Shown here piece by piece: positions 33,366 through 44,888 of a stretch of 64,000 bases of DNA. The notes beneath the pieces are model-generated. The model ran no database searches. It was given only the letters and a program-made list of their open reading frames with translations, and was not told the origin of the DNA. The position numbers were made by a program, and so were the translations under genes. This DNA is from Haemophilus parainfluenzae (GTDB lineage Bacteria; Pseudomonadota; Gammaproteobacteria; Enterobacterales; Pasteurellaceae). Positions within the stretch are counted from its first letter, which is position 1. Each line of letters starts with the position of its first letter. The DNA is taken from NCBI RefSeq assembly GCF_003252755.1, contig NZ_QEPT01000009.1:1-64000 (forward strand). The letters are read 5' to 3'.

Positions 33366-36300
33366 CTAAAATTCAAATTGATACAATAAATCAAAAACTT
33401 GGTTTGTGCTGGAAACCGATTGGAAATAAAGTTGTGGCATTAAGCGGTAACGTAAGGTCACTTCGGCTAAGCCATCAAACAATCCTACACCATATTTCAC
33501 TTGTAAGCGTTTACCAATATTACCACTAACTTGTACTTTGGAGCTATCCCCAACACCGGCAGTGCCTAAGTTTAAGTCTTGAATACCAAAGGCTTCACCA
33601 ATACCGCCGACTACTTTACCACTTTTCGCTAAACCTAAGCCAAGTAATGCGGCGCCCACAGAACCACTAGAACCTGCTTCACCGCTGTTTTCTAATGAGC
33701 GACCGGTTAATAAATAAGAAAGTGCCTGGTCTTGAGATTTGGCTGGATCAGAGAAAATAGTGACTTGTGGGCTAGATGCCATACCAATCACTTTTACCCC
33801 TGCGGTCACTTTACTGTCTTCCATGGCTTCTGGGTTACGAATCGCCTCAATATTTAACATCGGTTGTGAAGGTAAACCGGCGAAGCTGATTTGCCCTTTA
33901 CGAATTAATAAATCCTGTCCAAAAGAAGCATAACGACCATTTTTCAGGTTAATTTGACCGAATAAACCTAATTTGCCTTTATCCTGTTTTACAGAAAGTA
34001 AGCCGTTCAAATTGGTTTTTAAACCATAGGCATCTAAATGCACATCATCACCGATTTTAATTTTTAAATCAGATTGAATTTGCATGCCCGATTTGGTTTC
34101 TGAAGCAAATTGGCGATTAATGAGTTCTTCTTTACTTTTTCTTGGGCCATTTAAAATGACTTCGTCTTCACTCACCGGTTCAGCATTATCCGGCAAGCTT
34201 TCAATGGCAATTCTTGCCCATGGAATATCCACGTTTCCGCTTAAATCTAAGCGTTTTGGTGACGCTTTGACAACCACATTTGGGCTGACTTTTAATTTCG
34301 CCATAGATGGAATATCGACTTTGAAATTATCTGCTTGCGCTCTGACTTCTGCCGTCCAGTTATCCATGTGAGCCCAGTTAGCTTGCCCGTTAATATTTAG
34401 CTTGCTATCTGGTGTTTGAACATGACCATTTAAGATTGAAGAGGTACCATTAAAGCGAATTGCGACTTGGCCATCAGTTACGTCAAAAGGCAGGCTTTTT
34501 AGTTTTGTTTTTATATTGCGAATATCGAAATTACCGTTTAATAATGGTTTTTCTAAATTGCCACCGAAACTTAAGCGAGAAACCACTTCACCATCCATGC
34601 TTTCCCCGCTAGAGAAAAGTTGATTCGCTAAGGATAAGCGTAAACCTTCAATGGTAAAGGTGCCGCCTAATTGACGACCTTTACTTAAATCATTAATTTT
34701 TAAGTCCGTGCCGATTCGGCCTTGATTCTGAACGTTAATGTCTGATTTCAGAGTTAAATTGTTATTTTGAATATCGGCATTCACACTTAATTTAGGAATA
34801 TCTAGCTTAAAGGTGCGGTAGTCTAATTTTTGTGCCACACCAATGTTATTGCCTTCCACTACCACATTTAGTTGTAACGGTTTATCACTGAACCATGCCA
34901 CTTTTCCTCGGCTTTGTAATTGGCCTTTGAGCGTGTTTTGACCCATCAATCTATTCACTAAATCTAAATTAATGCGTTTAAGCTCAAAAGGAACTTCGCC
35001 GTTTTTCCCTGCCGTAAATTGTTGTGGAAAACACAAATCTAAATCTTGGTTAACCCAGCAGTGTGACCCAATGGTGGCTTGGATTTTTTTATTGTCATAA
35101 GTCACCGGAATGGTTTGATTCACTTTAAAATCACCAATAGGTGAGTTTAGGCTCACTTGGCTTAAATTGCCTTTCCATTGCTGAGAAGTGCGGTCAAAAT
35201 TCCCCGCGATTTGTAAATCAGCTGCAACGGGTTCACCTTTTGATTTTAAGGTGAGCGTATGATGTTTTTCATCACCTGATGCATTCAAATCAATGTTATG
35301 CAATTTAACGCTGTCACCATAACGGAAGTTTTCCGCTTTGACGGTGAGTTCACCTTTCACTTGTGGTTCACTGACAACATTACCTTTAATTAAGGCTTTG
35401 GATAAATCTAATCCTTGGAAGTGCAAGCCTTGTGCAGTTAAATCAGTATTAATGGTTGGCGCAGTAAGCTTACCTAAAATCTGTGCTTTGCCGACTACGG
35501 AGCCCGATAAATCTTGCCACAGGCCACGTAAACTTGGTGCGTTGATATCTAAATCTAGGTTTGATTTGTCACCTAATATACCTTTTGCCGCAATGCGGTT
35601 ATCGCCATAGTTCAGCAATAAATCAGGAATGTTTAATAAGGTTTCATTACTTAAAAAGACACTACCTTTTAAGCTTAATGGGCGAGAGGAAAGACTACCG
35701 GTTAAATCCACGGTAGGTACATCCACTTTCCAATGATTGGAATCAGCGGAACCTTGTGAGCTCACTTTGCCTGATAATACGGCTGGCATGGCAGGCACAT
35801 AAGGGCGAATGTTCATTTTGTTTAAATCAGCGGTCACATCCCATTGCGCGCCGTCTTTCCAGTTTGATGAGCCTGTTAAACGTGCCGTACCATCTAGGGC
35901 GGCAAGTTTTAATTCGTTGATGGTGATTTCGTAGAGTTTACCGTCTGCATTTAAATCGACGTGAGTATGAGGGATATGATCCATACCTTCCACGCCCCCA
36001 ACAACCTCTGCGTGATAATTCAATAAATCGCCTGTGAGTTTGATATCAACATCGTTAATTTTGAGCGGTGCTAGGCTGTCTGCAAAAGCATATTGACCTT
36101 TTTTCGCTTTTAACTGCAGATTTAATGGCATTTTATCTTCGGCCAGTTTCACGTCACCGGTTAAGGTGGCATCAAGTACACCCTGTGTGGTTAACGAAAG
36201 TGCGGTCGTTTTTTTCAATGAACCCGATAAATTGAGATCAACTTTGCTGGCAGGCAGAATGGTTTTGTCTTTTGATTTAAATGCTTGGAGATCAGATTTT

Positions 36301-37265
36301 AATGTGAGAGCCACCGGAAAATCTTCATTGAGCTGGAGTTGTCCTTGGCTAGAAAGTGTACCAAGAGAGCTGTCAATGTCGAGTTTTTGTAATTTCACTA
36401 AATGATCGGTGGCATCCGCTTGCAATTCCACTTTAGGCACAGTGATTTTTTGGATTTCTTCGCCTTTTTCATTGAGCGATTGATATTGCCAGTTTGTACC
36501 CAAAAAACTTGGAATGTGCATATCAAAAGGCAAGTTCACCGCATTTAAATTACCTAAAAAAGCCGGTGTGAGTGTTTGCTCAATTTGCGCCCAATCAACG
36601 GGTTTAGCGGGTTCTTTTTGCTCGGGCTGAGGGGGATTCGGTTGAGTTTGGGAGACCGTTGAGAAAAGCACGTCTGAAAGCGTGGTGGGCTCAAGGGTAA
36701 GGCCAGATTCATTGTTTAAACTGATCGCACTTTGAAAAGACGAAAACGTAATATTGCTTTGATCGAGTTTCATATCAAAGTCAGTAATCGCCACATTTTT
36801 CACTAGCACAGAAACCGGTAAATGGATTTTTTCCATTGGACCACTTTCCGTTTGTTTCTCTTCAGAAGGTGGCATTACACTGGTATCAATGGCAATTTTC
36901 GGCTGTGTTAAGCTGAGATCATCAACAATAATATCACCCGAAAGTAAACGAGCTAAATTCAGTTGTAAGCGCGTTTTAGGGAGAGCTACATCTACGCCGG
37001 TGGTTTGAAAACGTAAATTTTCTAAGACTAAACCATCTTGTAAGCCACCGCTGACTTGCTCAATAGATAAGCTATCGAGCATTTTATCCGCAAGTTGAAT
37101 AAGTGCACGTTGTCCACTATCAAAAGACAGTGCTGTGACTAAGCCTAAAACAGGGACAAAAATGACCGCACTTCCAACACATAAAATTTTACGGTAGGTC
37201 TTTTTCTTTTTAATGGGGTGCATGGTTTGGTTATCTGGTTGTTTTTCTTGTTCAGACATAGTCAT
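33366..37265 (-). CDS. tamB: translocation and assembly module inner-membrane component TamB
   Basis: This 1,299-residue AsmA/VPS13-like protein has one N-terminal membrane helix (about 26-48, after the basic KKKKTYRK), a long beta-rich body forming a periplasm-spanning groove, and the C-terminal DUF490/TamB domain (LSYLLTGRSLE.. GLFDGLAEVTLRYRL). It ends in LLYQFEF, an aromatic terminus typical of TamB. Partner of TamA in outer-membrane protein assembly and phospholipid transport. ATG lies three bases after the tamA stop, so the two are cotranslated. Confidence 0.95.
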   Translation of the reverse strand: MTMSEQEKQPDNQTMHPIKKKKTYRKILCVGSAVIFVPVLGLVTALSFDSGQRALIQLADKMLDSLSIEQVSGGLQDGLVLENLRFQTTGVDVALPKTRLQLNLARLLSGDIIVDDLSLTQPKIAIDTSVMPPSEEKQTESGPMEKIHLPVSVLVKNVAITDFDMKLDQSNITFSSFQSAISLNNESGLTLEPTTLSDVLFSTVSQTQPNPPQPEQKEPAKPVDWAQIEQTLTPAFLGNLNAVNLPFDMHIPSFLGTNWQYQSLNEKGEEIQKITVPKVELQADATDHLVKLQKLDIDSSLGTLSSQGQLQLNEDFPVALTLKSDLQAFKSKDKTILPASKVDLNLSGSLKKTTALSLTTQGVLDATLTGDVKLAEDKMPLNLQLKAKKGQYAFADSLAPLKINDVDIKLTGDLLNYHAEVVGGVEGMDHIPHTHVDLNADGKLYEITINELKLAALDGTARLTGSSNWKDGAQWDVTADLNKMNIRPYVPAMPAVLSGKVSSQGSADSNHWKVDVPTVDLTGSLSSRPLSLKGSVFLSNETLLNIPDLLLNYGDNRIAAKGILGDKSNLDLDINAPSLRGLWQDLSGSVVGKAQILGKLTAPTINTDLTAQGLHFQGLDLSKALIKGNVVSEPQVKGELTVKAENFRYGDSVKLHNIDLNASGDEKHHTLTLKSKGEPVAADLQIAGNFDRTSQQWKGNLSQVSLNSPIGDFKVNQTIPVTYDNKKIQATIGSHCWVNQDLDLCFPQQFTAGKNGEVPFELKRINLDLVNRLMGQNTLKGQLQSRGKVAWFSDKPLQLNVVVEGNNIGVAQKLDYRTFKLDIPKLSVNADIQNNNLTLKSDINVQNQGRIGTDLKINDLSKGRQLGGTFTIEGLRLSLANQLFSSGESMDGEVVSRLSFGGNLEKPLLNGNFDIRNIKTKLKSLPFDVTDGQVAIRFNGTSSILNGHVQTPDSKLNINGQANWAHMDNWTAEVRAQADNFKVDIPSMAKLKVSPNVVVKASPKRLDLSGNVDIPWARIAIESLPDNAEPVSEDEVILNGPRKSKEELINRQFASETKSGMQIQSDLKIKIGDDVHLDAYGLKTNLNGLLSVKQDKGKLGLFGQINLKNGRYASFGQDLLIRKGQISFAGLPSQPMLNIEAIRNPEAMEDSKVTAGVKVIGMASSPQVTIFSDPAKSQDQALSYLLTGRSLENSGEAGSSGSVGAALLGLGLAKSGKVVGGIGEAFGIQDLNLGTAGVGDSSKVQVSGNIGKRLQVKYGVGLFDGLAEVTLRYRLMPQLYFQSVSSTNQVFDLLYQFEF

Positions 37266-37268
37266 ACC

Positions 37269-39005
37269 CTAAATTTCAGCACCTAAGCCAATGTAAAATT
37301 GAATGTTTTTGCTGTTATCTTTATCTCGAATTGGCGTTGCAATATCAAATTTGATGGCACCGACAGGCGATGCCCAACGTACCCCAACACCCGCACCATA
37401 ACGCAATTCATTGGCTGTGTAAGAGTTAGCAGCTAAGCCTGTATCTGCAAATACCGCTCCCCACCAATTAGAGTAAACTTGATATTGATATTCTAGGCTA
37501 CCCGTCAATAAGCGAGACCCACCCACGAGTTTTCCATCTTTATTTTTTGGTGAAATTTTCTTATACCCATAACCTCGTACGCTGCGATCGCCCCCAGCAA
37601 AGAAACGTAATGCAGGTGGAATTTTACGAATATCAGTGGTATTTAAATAACCAATTTCTGCACGGGTAATAAAACGGTGATTTTCTGCATAAGTACGAAT
37701 CCAGGCTGTGGAAGCCTGAACTTTAAAGAAGTTGGCTTCAGACATCCATAGTTTATTCCCTAAATCGACCGTGATTTTTTGGGTATCTCCCCATGTTGGG
37801 AATTGACCACCTTTTAAACGAGTTCGATTAAAGCCTCCTGTTGGGTAAACAAGGAATGTTTTATCAGCAAGATCTGCTTGTGTGAAACTGTCATAACGGA
37901 CACGAATACCGCCAAAATATTGCCAACCCTCGCTATTATTCCAATAACGTAATGCAGCGAATGTGAGGGCCTTGGTATTTGTGTCATTTTTATTTTCTTT
38001 TTCATAACCAGTTGAAAACTCATAATAATAATTTAATGGATTTTTCAATAATGGCATTTTATAGGTGGCTTCAAAGTTTTGCTTTGGCGCAGAGACGTAA
38101 AGATTTGTACGAAAGCTATGGCCTCGACTATTGATCCAAGGTTTTGTCCAACCAATTTGGACATGAGGGCCCGTATCGGTTGCAAAACCTACCCCAAGTT
38201 CCATGGAGTTTTTCTTACGTGGATAAAGTAAAAGTTCGATATCGACTAATTTATCTTCTTCACGGACATGCGGTTGTAAAAGTACGGAGCTAAACCAGTT
38301 GGTGGAAGAAAAATTATTGGTTAATTCAGATAAATCACTGACTAAATAAGGCTCGCCCGATTTGATGTTGAGCATGTTTTGCAAATAATCTTCGCGAATT
38401 TGGGAATGGTTGAAGGTGATATTGCCATAATGATAACGTACGCCACTATCAAACAGCATGCGCCACCATGCTTCATGCGTTTCTGGGCTGATTTCTAAAC
38501 GAGAAATTTGGAATTTCCCGTCAAGATAACCACGAGCTAGCGCAAGGTTTGAAATGCTGCTTTTATAGTCATCGTATTTTTGATGCTCAACTAACTCACC
38601 TTGTTTTGGCAAGTTTTTACGGAGTGCCGTGAAGTTTTCGTCTTCTGCGGCTTCGCCTGTAATTTCAACGTCTGTTCCCGCAATTTTACTTGGCTCACCC
38701 GGGGTGACATTCGCAATAAGTAAATCTCGTTGACCTTTACGTTTTTTCAATTCAAAGGTCACGGAAGAACCATAATAACCGAAGACTCGAAGGCCTTTAT
38801 CGACAGCATCTGAAACTAATTGTTTATACCGATCTGAGCCGTCCATCTCGCCTTTATCAATGAGATTGACATTCATGTCAGTATTGCGAATGGCGCGTTC
38901 ACCCTTAATACCGCGGATCTCAATATCTACGGTTTGTTCTGCAAGGGCTGAAAAACTCATCCATCCAAGCAAAAGTGCGGTTATTTTTAACGAAATTTTT
39001 TTCAT
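37269..39005 (-). CDS. tamA: translocation and assembly module outer-membrane protein TamA
   Basis: This 578-residue Omp85-family protein has a signal peptide ending at ALA (about residue 22), then POTRA domains and a C-terminal 16-stranded barrel. The barrel is marked by the lid motif [12 protein letters not shown] and the closing [11 protein letters not shown]. It forms the TAM complex with TamB and helps insert a subset of outer-membrane proteins, including autotransporters. Length equals E. coli TamA (577). It is first in the tamA-tamB-ppx direction, with about 190 bases upstream before dtd. Confidence 0.95.
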   Translation of the reverse strand: MKKISLKITALLLGWMSFSALAEQTVDIEIRGIKGERAIRNTDMNVNLIDKGEMDGSDRYKQLVSDAVDKGLRVFGYYGSSVTFELKKRKGQRDLLIANVTPGEPSKIAGTDVEITGEAAEDENFTALRKNLPKQGELVEHQKYDDYKSSISNLALARGYLDGKFQISRLEISPETHEAWWRMLFDSGVRYHYGNITFNHSQIREDYLQNMLNIKSGEPYLVSDLSELTNNFSSTNWFSSVLLQPHVREEDKLVDIELLLYPRKKNSMELGVGFATDTGPHVQIGWTKPWINSRGHSFRTNLYVSAPKQNFEATYKMPLLKNPLNYYYEFSTGYEKENKNDTNTKALTFAALRYWNNSEGWQYFGGIRVRYDSFTQADLADKTFLVYPTGGFNRTRLKGGQFPTWGDTQKITVDLGNKLWMSEANFFKVQASTAWIRTYAENHRFITRAEIGYLNTTDIRKIPPALRFFAGGDRSVRGYGYKKISPKNKDGKLVGGSRLLTGSLEYQYQVYSNWWGAVFADTGLAANSYTANELRYGAGVGVRWASPVGAIKFDIATPIRDKDNSKNIQFYIGLGAEI

Positions 39006-39193
39006 TTTATTACAAGCTAAACTTTAAGAAGATCCACATCAAACCGCCCTAGTTTACCCATAAAATAAGGGGATTACCAACGCAATTATGGATGGGATTT
39101 GAAATTGTTATATGCATTTGAGCGTTAATACGACAATGCGATCAAAGAAAGAGTTTCCTTTGCTTTGAAAAAAATAGCGATTTTTCTCTTTAT

Positions 39194-39628
39194 TCAGACA
39201 TTTAACCAAAATGTAACTGGGCCATCATTGGTGAGGCTCACTTGCATATCTGCTGCAAATTGTCCGTTAGCAACGGTCACTTTTTCTGTACATTTTTGCG
39301 AAAAATATTCATATAATTCGTTAGCTAATGCTGGTGCGGCACCTTTTGAGAAACTTGGTCGTAGCCCTTTTTGTGTGTCTGCAGCTAAAGTAAATTGGGA
39401 TACCACAAGCACTTCGCCACCGATTTGTTGCACGTTTAAATTCATTTTGTCATTTTCATCACTGAAAATACGGTAATTTAACACTTTCTCAGCGAGCTTA
39501 TCTGCTTTGGCTTGGTCGTCTTCTTTTTCCACGCCTAATAAAACCAATAATCCCTTGCTGATTTGTCCCACAATTTGACCTTCAACTTCCACTTTAGCCT
39601 GAGTCACACGCTGGATTAATGCAATCAT
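39194..39628 (-). CDS. dtd: D-aminoacyl-tRNA deacylase
   Basis: Dtd hydrolyses D-aminoacyl-tRNAs and Gly-tRNA(Ala). The 144-residue protein begins at ATG 39628 ([13 protein letters not shown]), which overlaps the stop of yihY by four bases (ATGA). The longer in-frame opening from 39802 runs through yihY and is rejected. The family motifs SQFTLAAD (catalytic-site loop) and the Gly-cisPro stretch DGPVTFWLN are present. Confidence 0.96.
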   Translation of the reverse strand: MIALIQRVTQAKVEVEGQIVGQISKGLLVLLGVEKEDDQAKADKLAEKVLNYRIFSDENDKMNLNVQQIGGEVLVVSQFTLAADTQKGLRPSFSKGAAPALANELYEYFSQKCTEKVTVANGQFAADMQVSLTNDGPVTFWLNV

Positions 39629-40449
39629 TTTACTTCCTCTAAATTTGTTTGATTCATTGACTGCACTTCTGCAAGCACTGCAGCTAATTGTGCACCGAAT
39701 AACACCACCGTCCAGCTGATTTGAATCCACAATAACATGATCGGCAGTGTTGCCATGGCGCCATAAATTAATTGATAAGATGGGAAGGTGGTGATGTACC
39801 AAGTAAAGGCTTGTTTCCCTAAAGTAAAGAAAATTGCCGCAATTAATGCGCCTGCTGCGGAGTGTTTGATGCTCACTTTCTTATTTGGCACGACCATATA
39901 AATGAGCGTGAAAATAAACCAAGTAGAAAGAAATGGCACAAAGCTGAGGAGTTTTAAGCCAAAAGAGAGCGTTTCAGATTGCTCGAACATGGCTTTAACA
40001 TAGGAACTTGCCGCAATGCTAGTACCGATTAAAAGCGGGCCGAGCGTTAAAATGAGCCAATAAATAGCAAATGACGTAAAAATCGGGCGATTACTAGTGT
40101 CTTGCCAAATACCATTGAGTGTACGGTCGATGGAGTTAATGAGCATCAATGCCACTAAAATCAAACTCACAATCCCCACGGCACTCATTTGCTTGGAGTT
40201 ACGGACGAATTCATCAATATATTGTCCCACAACATCACTCGCGGAAGGCGCGAAATTGGTGAAGATGAATTCTTTCAATGCACCGGTTACTTCGTTAAAA
40301 ACGGGAAAAGCAGAGAAAATTGAAAACACCACCATAATTAATGGCACGATAGCGAGCATGGTGCTGTAGGTGAGTGAACCGGCAGCTTGCGTTAATTTAT
40401 TTTCTTGAGAACGCTGCCAGAATAATGCGAAAAAAGACGTTAAGGTCAT
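39625..40449 (-). CDS. yihY: YihY/BrkB family inner-membrane protein
   Basis: A 274-residue protein with about six membrane helices and the family sequence [19 protein letters not shown] near the N-terminus. Start ATG 40449 ([10 protein letters not shown]) overlaps the ychJ stop by one base and has GGAGG nine bases upstream. A longer reading from 40470 lies before that ribosome site and is not preferred. Once called RNase BN in error. The present function is unclear. Confidence 0.92.
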   Translation of the reverse strand: MTLTSFFALFWQRSQENKLTQAAGSLTYSTMLAIVPLIMVVFSIFSAFPVFNEVTGALKEFIFTNFAPSASDVVGQYIDEFVRNSKQMSAVGIVSLILVALMLINSIDRTLNGIWQDTSNRPIFTSFAIYWLILTLGPLLIGTSIAASSYVKAMFEQSETLSFGLKLLSFVPFLSTWFIFTLIYMVVPNKKVSIKHSAAGALIAAIFFTLGKQAFTWYITTFPSYQLIYGAMATLPIMLLWIQISWTVVLFGAQLAAVLAEVQSMNQTNLEEVK

Positions 40450-40922
40450 TAGAGCAAGCCTCCGCAACAATGTTTAAATTTCTTCCCTGAGCCACAAACA
40501 CAAGGCTGTTTATTGCTTGGGAGCGGTACAGTGGGATCAACAAAATACCAACGACCATCAATTTTTACAAAAAGAGAATATTCGTGATGCACTTGCGGCT
40601 GTTCGTTGCCTTGAAAATGTGCTTTAAATTCAACCGCACTTTGTGTTTTGGTTAAGGTTTCTGCTTTGACAATATCTAAACCGAGCCATTGCGTTTCATC
40701 AGCCCAATCTTGCAGGGCTTTTTCATCTAATAACGTTTGTTGGCTTGGCACAGTGGTTTGCACGATATAAGGAATCTTTTTAAGCACAAACGCTGAATAG
40801 CGGGAGCGCATAAGTTGTTCCGCGGTTTCTGGAAACATGTTGCCTGAATGAAAGCGTCCGCAACAATCTTCATAAGAAAGCGAAGATTGGCACGGACAAA
40901 GTGCGGTCGTTTTAGCCGACAT
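40449..40922 (-). CDS. ychJ: YchJ family SEC-C motif protein
   Basis: This 157-residue protein has Zn-binding SEC-C motifs at both ends ([14 protein letters not shown] and [15 protein letters not shown]) around an NTF2-like middle domain, as in E. coli YchJ. Function unknown. A zinc-dependent protein-interaction role is suggested by SecA's similar tail. Within the yiiM-ychJ-yihY-dtd run. An uptake signal overlaps its first codons (40899-40908). Confidence 0.92.
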   Translation of the reverse strand: MSAKTTALCPCQSSLSYEDCCGRFHSGNMFPETAEQLMRSRYSAFVLKKIPYIVQTTVPSQQTLLDEKALQDWADETQWLGLDIVKAETLTKTQSAVEFKAHFQGNEQPQVHHEYSLFVKIDGRWYFVDPTVPLPSNKQPCVCGSGKKFKHCCGGLL

Positions 40923-40923
40923 T

Positions 40924-41589
40924 TTAGGCTGCCTTTTGTAAATTACGTAATTGTGAATGAATAGAACGTTTAAATGCTGGCGCTAATTCCTCAATGGCTA
41001 AGGCTTCTTCTAATTCTGCCACACTTGAAGGGGCAGAAAGTAGCGTGTTTAAACGACGAATAGTCCATTCTGGATAAGGACGGTGTTGCAAGATGAGTTC
41101 ATCGCCTTGATGAATTTCACCTTCTTCGATCACGCGAACATACCAACCTGTCCAGCCAGACTGACGAATTACCTCTCTTGTATTCTCATTCTTGGTATTA
41201 TGAGATAAACGCTCGCAAGGTTTGCGTGGTTGAGACACTTCTAAAAGCGTAGTGCCAATTTTGTAAAGATCGCCTATGCAGACATTATCCTCATGCAAGC
41301 CGGATACCACAAAGTTTTCACCATAAATCGCGCTACCGTGAAAATCAAACTTTTCACCAAGTAGCTCGTTTAAAGCGGGGAAAGATACATCAGACATAAA
41401 AAATAAGGCTTTATCAACACCACCGTGATGGGCTTTTAAGCCTACATCGTTACCTTCTGCACCCATCGTGTGAATGTTTACCATCGGTACCGGTTTTTTA
41501 CGGATAGCACTTTCATATGAGCTGCCATCCGAGAAAGTTAATATTTCTACTAACCCTGTTTTAATAATAAGAATTTTTGCGTTTGACAT
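40924..41589 (-). CDS. yiiM: MOSC domain protein YiiM
   Basis: This 221-residue protein has the MOSC fold (molybdenum cofactor sulfurase C-terminal type) with the conserved Cys in [10 protein letters not shown] and the 3-alpha C-terminal extension of YiiM. E. coli YiiM is linked to reduction of 6-N-hydroxylaminopurine using molybdenum cofactor. First gene of the run ending in dtd. One base separates it from ychJ. Confidence 0.9.
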   Translation of the reverse strand: MSNAKILIIKTGLVEILTFSDGSSYESAIRKKPVPMVNIHTMGAEGNDVGLKAHHGGVDKALFFMSDVSFPALNELLGEKFDFHGSAIYGENFVVSGLHEDNVCIGDLYKIGTTLLEVSQPRKPCERLSHNTKNENTREVIRQSGWTGWYVRVIEEGEIHQGDELILQHRPYPEWTIRRLNTLLSAPSSVAELEEALAIEELAPAFKRSIHSQLRNLQKAA

Positions 41590-41711
41590 CTATTTTTCCT
41601 GCTTTTAATTAGTTTTGAGAAATTATACCGTAAAATCACTTAAATTTTGACCGCACTTCGTTTTTTCCTTATTATTCGTTTAAATAAAACCAACAAAACA
41701 AAGGAATCTTT

Positions 41712-43211
41712 ATGCAATATTCTCTCGCGCGTACCGAACAAGGTCAAACCCTTGGTATTACCGCAAAAATGGCAAACCGTCATGGCCTGATCGCTGGGGC
41801 GACAGGGACGGGTAAAACTGTCACACTACGCAAAATGGCAGAAGCATTCAGTGATGATGGCGTGCCAGTCTTTTTAGTGGATGTAAAAGGCGATTTGTCC
41901 GGTTTAGTTAAAGCGGGGACATTCAGTGGCAAAGTGGCGGAACGCATTGAGCAATTTGATTTAGGTGGCGAGAGTTATTTAAATGGCTATCCTGTGTCAT
42001 TTTGGGATGTATTCGGTGAAACCGGTATTCCACTTCGTACCACGATTTCTGAAATGGGACCATTATTACTTTCCCGTTTATTAAATTTAAACACAACTCA
42101 AGAAGGCTTATTAAACCTCGTATTCCGTGTGGCAGATGACAAAGGCTTGCTACTCATCGACTTAAAAGATTTACGTGCAATGCTTAAATTTGTAGCAGAG
42201 AACGCCAAATCGTTCCAAGTAGAATATGGCAACGTATCAGCTGCGAGTGTGGGCGCGATTCAACGTGCTTTACTGACACTTGAAAATGAAGGGGCGACCA
42301 ATCTTTTTGGTGAGCCAGCATTGAACCTTGAAGATTGGTTACAAACTCGTGATGGTCGTGGCGTGATCAATGTTTTAAATTCTGAAAAATTAATCAATTC
42401 CCCAAGAATGTATAGCGCATTCTTGCTTTGGTTGATGTCTGAATTATTTGAACAATTACCGGAAGTCGGCGATCCGGATAAACCAAAATTTGTGATGTTC
42501 TTCGATGAAGCACACTTACTCTTTGATGGCGCACCGAGTGTGTTGGTGGACAAAGTGGAACAAGTGGTTCGTTTGATTCGTTCTAAAGGTGTAGGGATTT
42601 ATTTTGTGACCCAAAACCCATTAGACTTACCGGATACCGTGTTAGGCCAATTAGGTAACCGTGTTCAGCATGCGTTACGTGCTTTTACACCACGCGATCA
42701 AAAAGCAGTGAAATCTGCGGCAGAAACGTTCCGTTCAAATCCAGCAGTTAATGTGGTGGAAACTATTTCAACTTTAGGTGTGGGCCAAGCATTGATTTCA
42801 TTCTTAGATGAAAAAGGTATGCCAACGCCAGTTGAAGTGGCTTACGTGTACCCACCGAAAAGCCAACTAGCCCCGATTACTGAAGAAGAGCGAGCCGCGT
42901 GGGTGAAAGACGATGAGCTTTATGCCTTCTATAAAGATTATGTGGATAATGAGTCGGCTTTCGAAGTATTAAATGCTCAAGCGGATTTAGCAGCAGTGCA
43001 ACAAAAACAAGCTGAACAAGCGCAGCAAGAGGAAGAGAGCGGTTTATTTGGTCGCTTAAGCCGAATGATTTTTGGAACACAAAAACGCGGGGATAAACTT
43101 TCTCCGACAGAACAAATTGTGAATAGCGTGGCAAAATCAGTGGGTCGAAATATTCGTAATGAAGTGACTAAACAAATTATGCGTGGTATCTTAGGCGCAT
43201 TGAAAAAATAA
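41712..43211 (+). CDS. yjgR: HerA/DUF853 family ATPase YjgR
   Basis: This 499-residue P-loop ATPase has Walker A GATGTGKT at residues 29-36 and Walker B FVMFFDEAHLLF. The C-terminal tail is Gln/Glu-rich then basic. It belongs to the DUF853 branch of HerA/FtsK-like hexameric ATPases. The role is not established. Single uptake signals lie just before (41650-41658) and just after (43217-43232) the gene. RBS AAGGAATCTTT precedes ATG. Confidence 0.88.
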   Translation: MQYSLARTEQGQTLGITAKMANRHGLIAGATGTGKTVTLRKMAEAFSDDGVPVFLVDVKGDLSGLVKAGTFSGKVAERIEQFDLGGESYLNGYPVSFWDVFGETGIPLRTTISEMGPLLLSRLLNLNTTQEGLLNLVFRVADDKGLLLIDLKDLRAMLKFVAENAKSFQVEYGNVSAASVGAIQRALLTLENEGATNLFGEPALNLEDWLQTRDGRGVINVLNSEKLINSPRMYSAFLLWLMSELFEQLPEVGDPDKPKFVMFFDEAHLLFDGAPSVLVDKVEQVVRLIRSKGVGIYFVTQNPLDLPDTVLGQLGNRVQHALRAFTPRDQKAVKSAAETFRSNPAVNVVETISTLGVGQALISFLDEKGMPTPVEVAYVYPPKSQLAPITEEERAAWVKDDELYAFYKDYVDNESAFEVLNAQADLAAVQQKQAEQAQQEEESGLFGRLSRMIFGTQKRGDKLSPTEQIVNSVAKSVGRNIRNEVTKQIMRGILGALKK

Positions 43212-43258
43212 CGAAAATTTGACCGCACTTTGCGGCAAGAAGAAAAAAGGAGACTGTT

Positions 43259-44017
43259 ATGTCTGATGTATTTCACTTAAACCTGACTAAAGCACAACTG
43301 AAAGGTGCAACACTCGCTATCGTACCAGGGGATCCTGCACGTAGCGAACGTATTGCTAAAAAACTTGATAACCCTGAGTTTCTTGCAAGTACACGTGAGT
43401 TCACTTCTTGGTTAGGCTATTTAAATGGTCAACCGGTGGTGGTGTGTTCAACCGGTATTGGTGGCCCTTCTACGTCTATCTGTGTGGAAGAGCTGGCTCA
43501 GCTTGGCGTGCGTACATTCTTGCGTATTGGTACAACAGGTGCAATTCAACCACATATCAATGTAGGTGATGTTCTTGTTACAACGGGCGCAGTCCGCCTT
43601 GATGGTGCAAGCCGTCACTTTGCGCCAATTGAATATCCAGCAGTGGCAAATTTTGAATGTACCACGGCACTTTACAATGCAGCTAAAGAAAAAGGCATAG
43701 AGCCATTTGTAGGAATTACAGCTTCTTCAGATACGTTCTATCCAGGTCAAGAACGTTACGATACCTACAGCGGCAAAGTGTATCGTGATTACCAAGGCTT
43801 GTTAAAACAATGGCAAGATCTCAATGTGATGAACTATGAGATGGAATCAGCCACATTATTTACGATGTGTAATGCCCTTGGCTTACGAGCAGGTATGGTA
43901 GCTGGTGTGATTGTAAACCGTACACAACAAGAAATTCCAAATGAAGCCACCATGAAAGATACGGAAGATAAAGCAGTATCTGTGGTGGTGGAAGCAGCAA
44001 GAAAATTGTTAGCGTAA
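43259..44017 (+). CDS. udp: uridine phosphorylase
   Basis: Udp converts uridine and phosphate to uracil and ribose 1-phosphate in pyrimidine salvage. The 252-residue protein shows the phosphate-binding [12 protein letters not shown], the family [14 protein letters not shown] and the nucleoside-binding [25 protein letters not shown] precedes ATG. A palindromic uptake-signal terminator follows. Confidence 0.97.
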   Translation: MSDVFHLNLTKAQLKGATLAIVPGDPARSERIAKKLDNPEFLASTREFTSWLGYLNGQPVVVCSTGIGGPSTSICVEELAQLGVRTFLRIGTTGAIQPHINVGDVLVTTGAVRLDGASRHFAPIEYPAVANFECTTALYNAAKEKGIEPFVGITASSDTFYPGQERYDTYSGKVYRDYQGLLKQWQDLNVMNYEMESATLFTMCNALGLRAGMVAGVIVNRTQQEIPNEATMKDTEDKAVSVVVEAARKLLA

Positions 44018-44032
44018 AACTCAGATAAAAAG

Positions 44033-44066
44033 AACCGCACTTTTTAGAAGTGCGGTTTATTTTTTA
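44033..44066. terminator. bidirectional uptake-signal terminator
   Basis: Perfect stem AACCGCACTT/AAGTGCGGTT (44033-44042 with 44048-44057) with A residues before and T residues after. It lies between convergent udp and the dehydrogenase-like gene. Confidence 0.92.
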
Positions 44067-44879
44067 ACTATTTTTTCGAGCAAAAGCGGCGGCTTCGGCG
44101 ATTAATTGGTCATCAGGTCGAATGCCTGTGTAGAGCTCAAATTGTTCAACAGCTTGTAGCACAATCACTTCTGCACCAGAAATCGTTTGTTTCCCTTGCT
44201 GTTGAGCAAATTGGATAAATGGTGTTTCAGCAGGAATCGCCACCACATCAAAAGCGGTTTGAGCTTGTTGAATAAGATTTTCAGGAAAGGCGAGATTAAA
44301 TTCTTCTTTTCCACCTTTCATCCCAATTGGCGTAACGTTGACTAAAATGTCTGCCGATTGATTGCCTAAAGATGGGATATATTCATAGTCATAAAGTGCG
44401 GCTAAATTTTTACCTGTTTTTTCATTTCGAGCAAAAATCTTAAGATGCTCAAATCCACTGTTTTTAAAGGCTGCGACGACGGCTTTTGTCATACCACCAC
44501 TGCCTTGTACAATCACTCTACTCTTTTTATCTAATTGATATTCTTCGATAAGTTTAACAATGGCAATATAGTCGGTGTTGTAAGCACGAAGAAAACCTTG
44601 ATCATTCACAATGGTATTCACAGACTGAATGGCTTGTGCAGAAGGGGAGATTTCATCTAAAAATGGCATGCAGCTTTCTTTAAAAGGCATTGAAACGGCA
44701 CAACCTCGAATACCAAGTGCACGAATGCCTTTGACGGCGCTTTCAATATCCGTGGTAGTAAAGGCTTTATAGATAAAATTAAGCCCGAGTTTTTGATATA
44801 GATAGTTATGGAATGTTGTGCCAAAATTGCCCGGTCTGCCAGAAAGAGACATGCAAAGTTGGGTGTCTTTGTTAATCAT
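44064..44879 (-). CDS. shikimate dehydrogenase-like protein (HI0607/SdhL type)
   Basis: This 271-residue protein has the shikimate dehydrogenase fold: N-terminal substrate domain with SMPFKES (catalytic Lys) and NTIVND..LRAYNTDY, then the NADP domain with VQGSGGMTKAVVAAF and NVTPIGM. The N-terminal substrate loop reads LSGRPGNFGTTFHN rather than the AroE form with HS.SP. This marks the AroE-like paralogue known in H. influenzae as HI0607, which has low activity on shikimate. In that genome the gene adjoins cysE. Here 1.5 kb of accessory sequence separates them. Confidence 0.88.
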   Translation of the reverse strand: MINKDTQLCMSLSGRPGNFGTTFHNYLYQKLGLNFIYKAFTTTDIESAVKGIRALGIRGCAVSMPFKESCMPFLDEISPSAQAIQSVNTIVNDQGFLRAYNTDYIAIVKLIEEYQLDKKSRVIVQGSGGMTKAVVAAFKNSGFEHLKIFARNEKTGKNLAALYDYEYIPSLGNQSADILVNVTPIGMKGGKEEFNLAFPENLIQQAQTAFDVVAIPAETPFIQFAQQQGKQTISGAEVIVLQAVEQFELYTGIRPDDQLIAEAAAFARKNS

Positions 44880-44888
44880 ATTTTGGTC

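Noticed and set aside
39629-39802. Upstream extension of the dtd reading frame
   Set aside because: It runs inside yihY and has no family similarity. ATG 39628 gives the standard Dtd start and an ATGA overlap.
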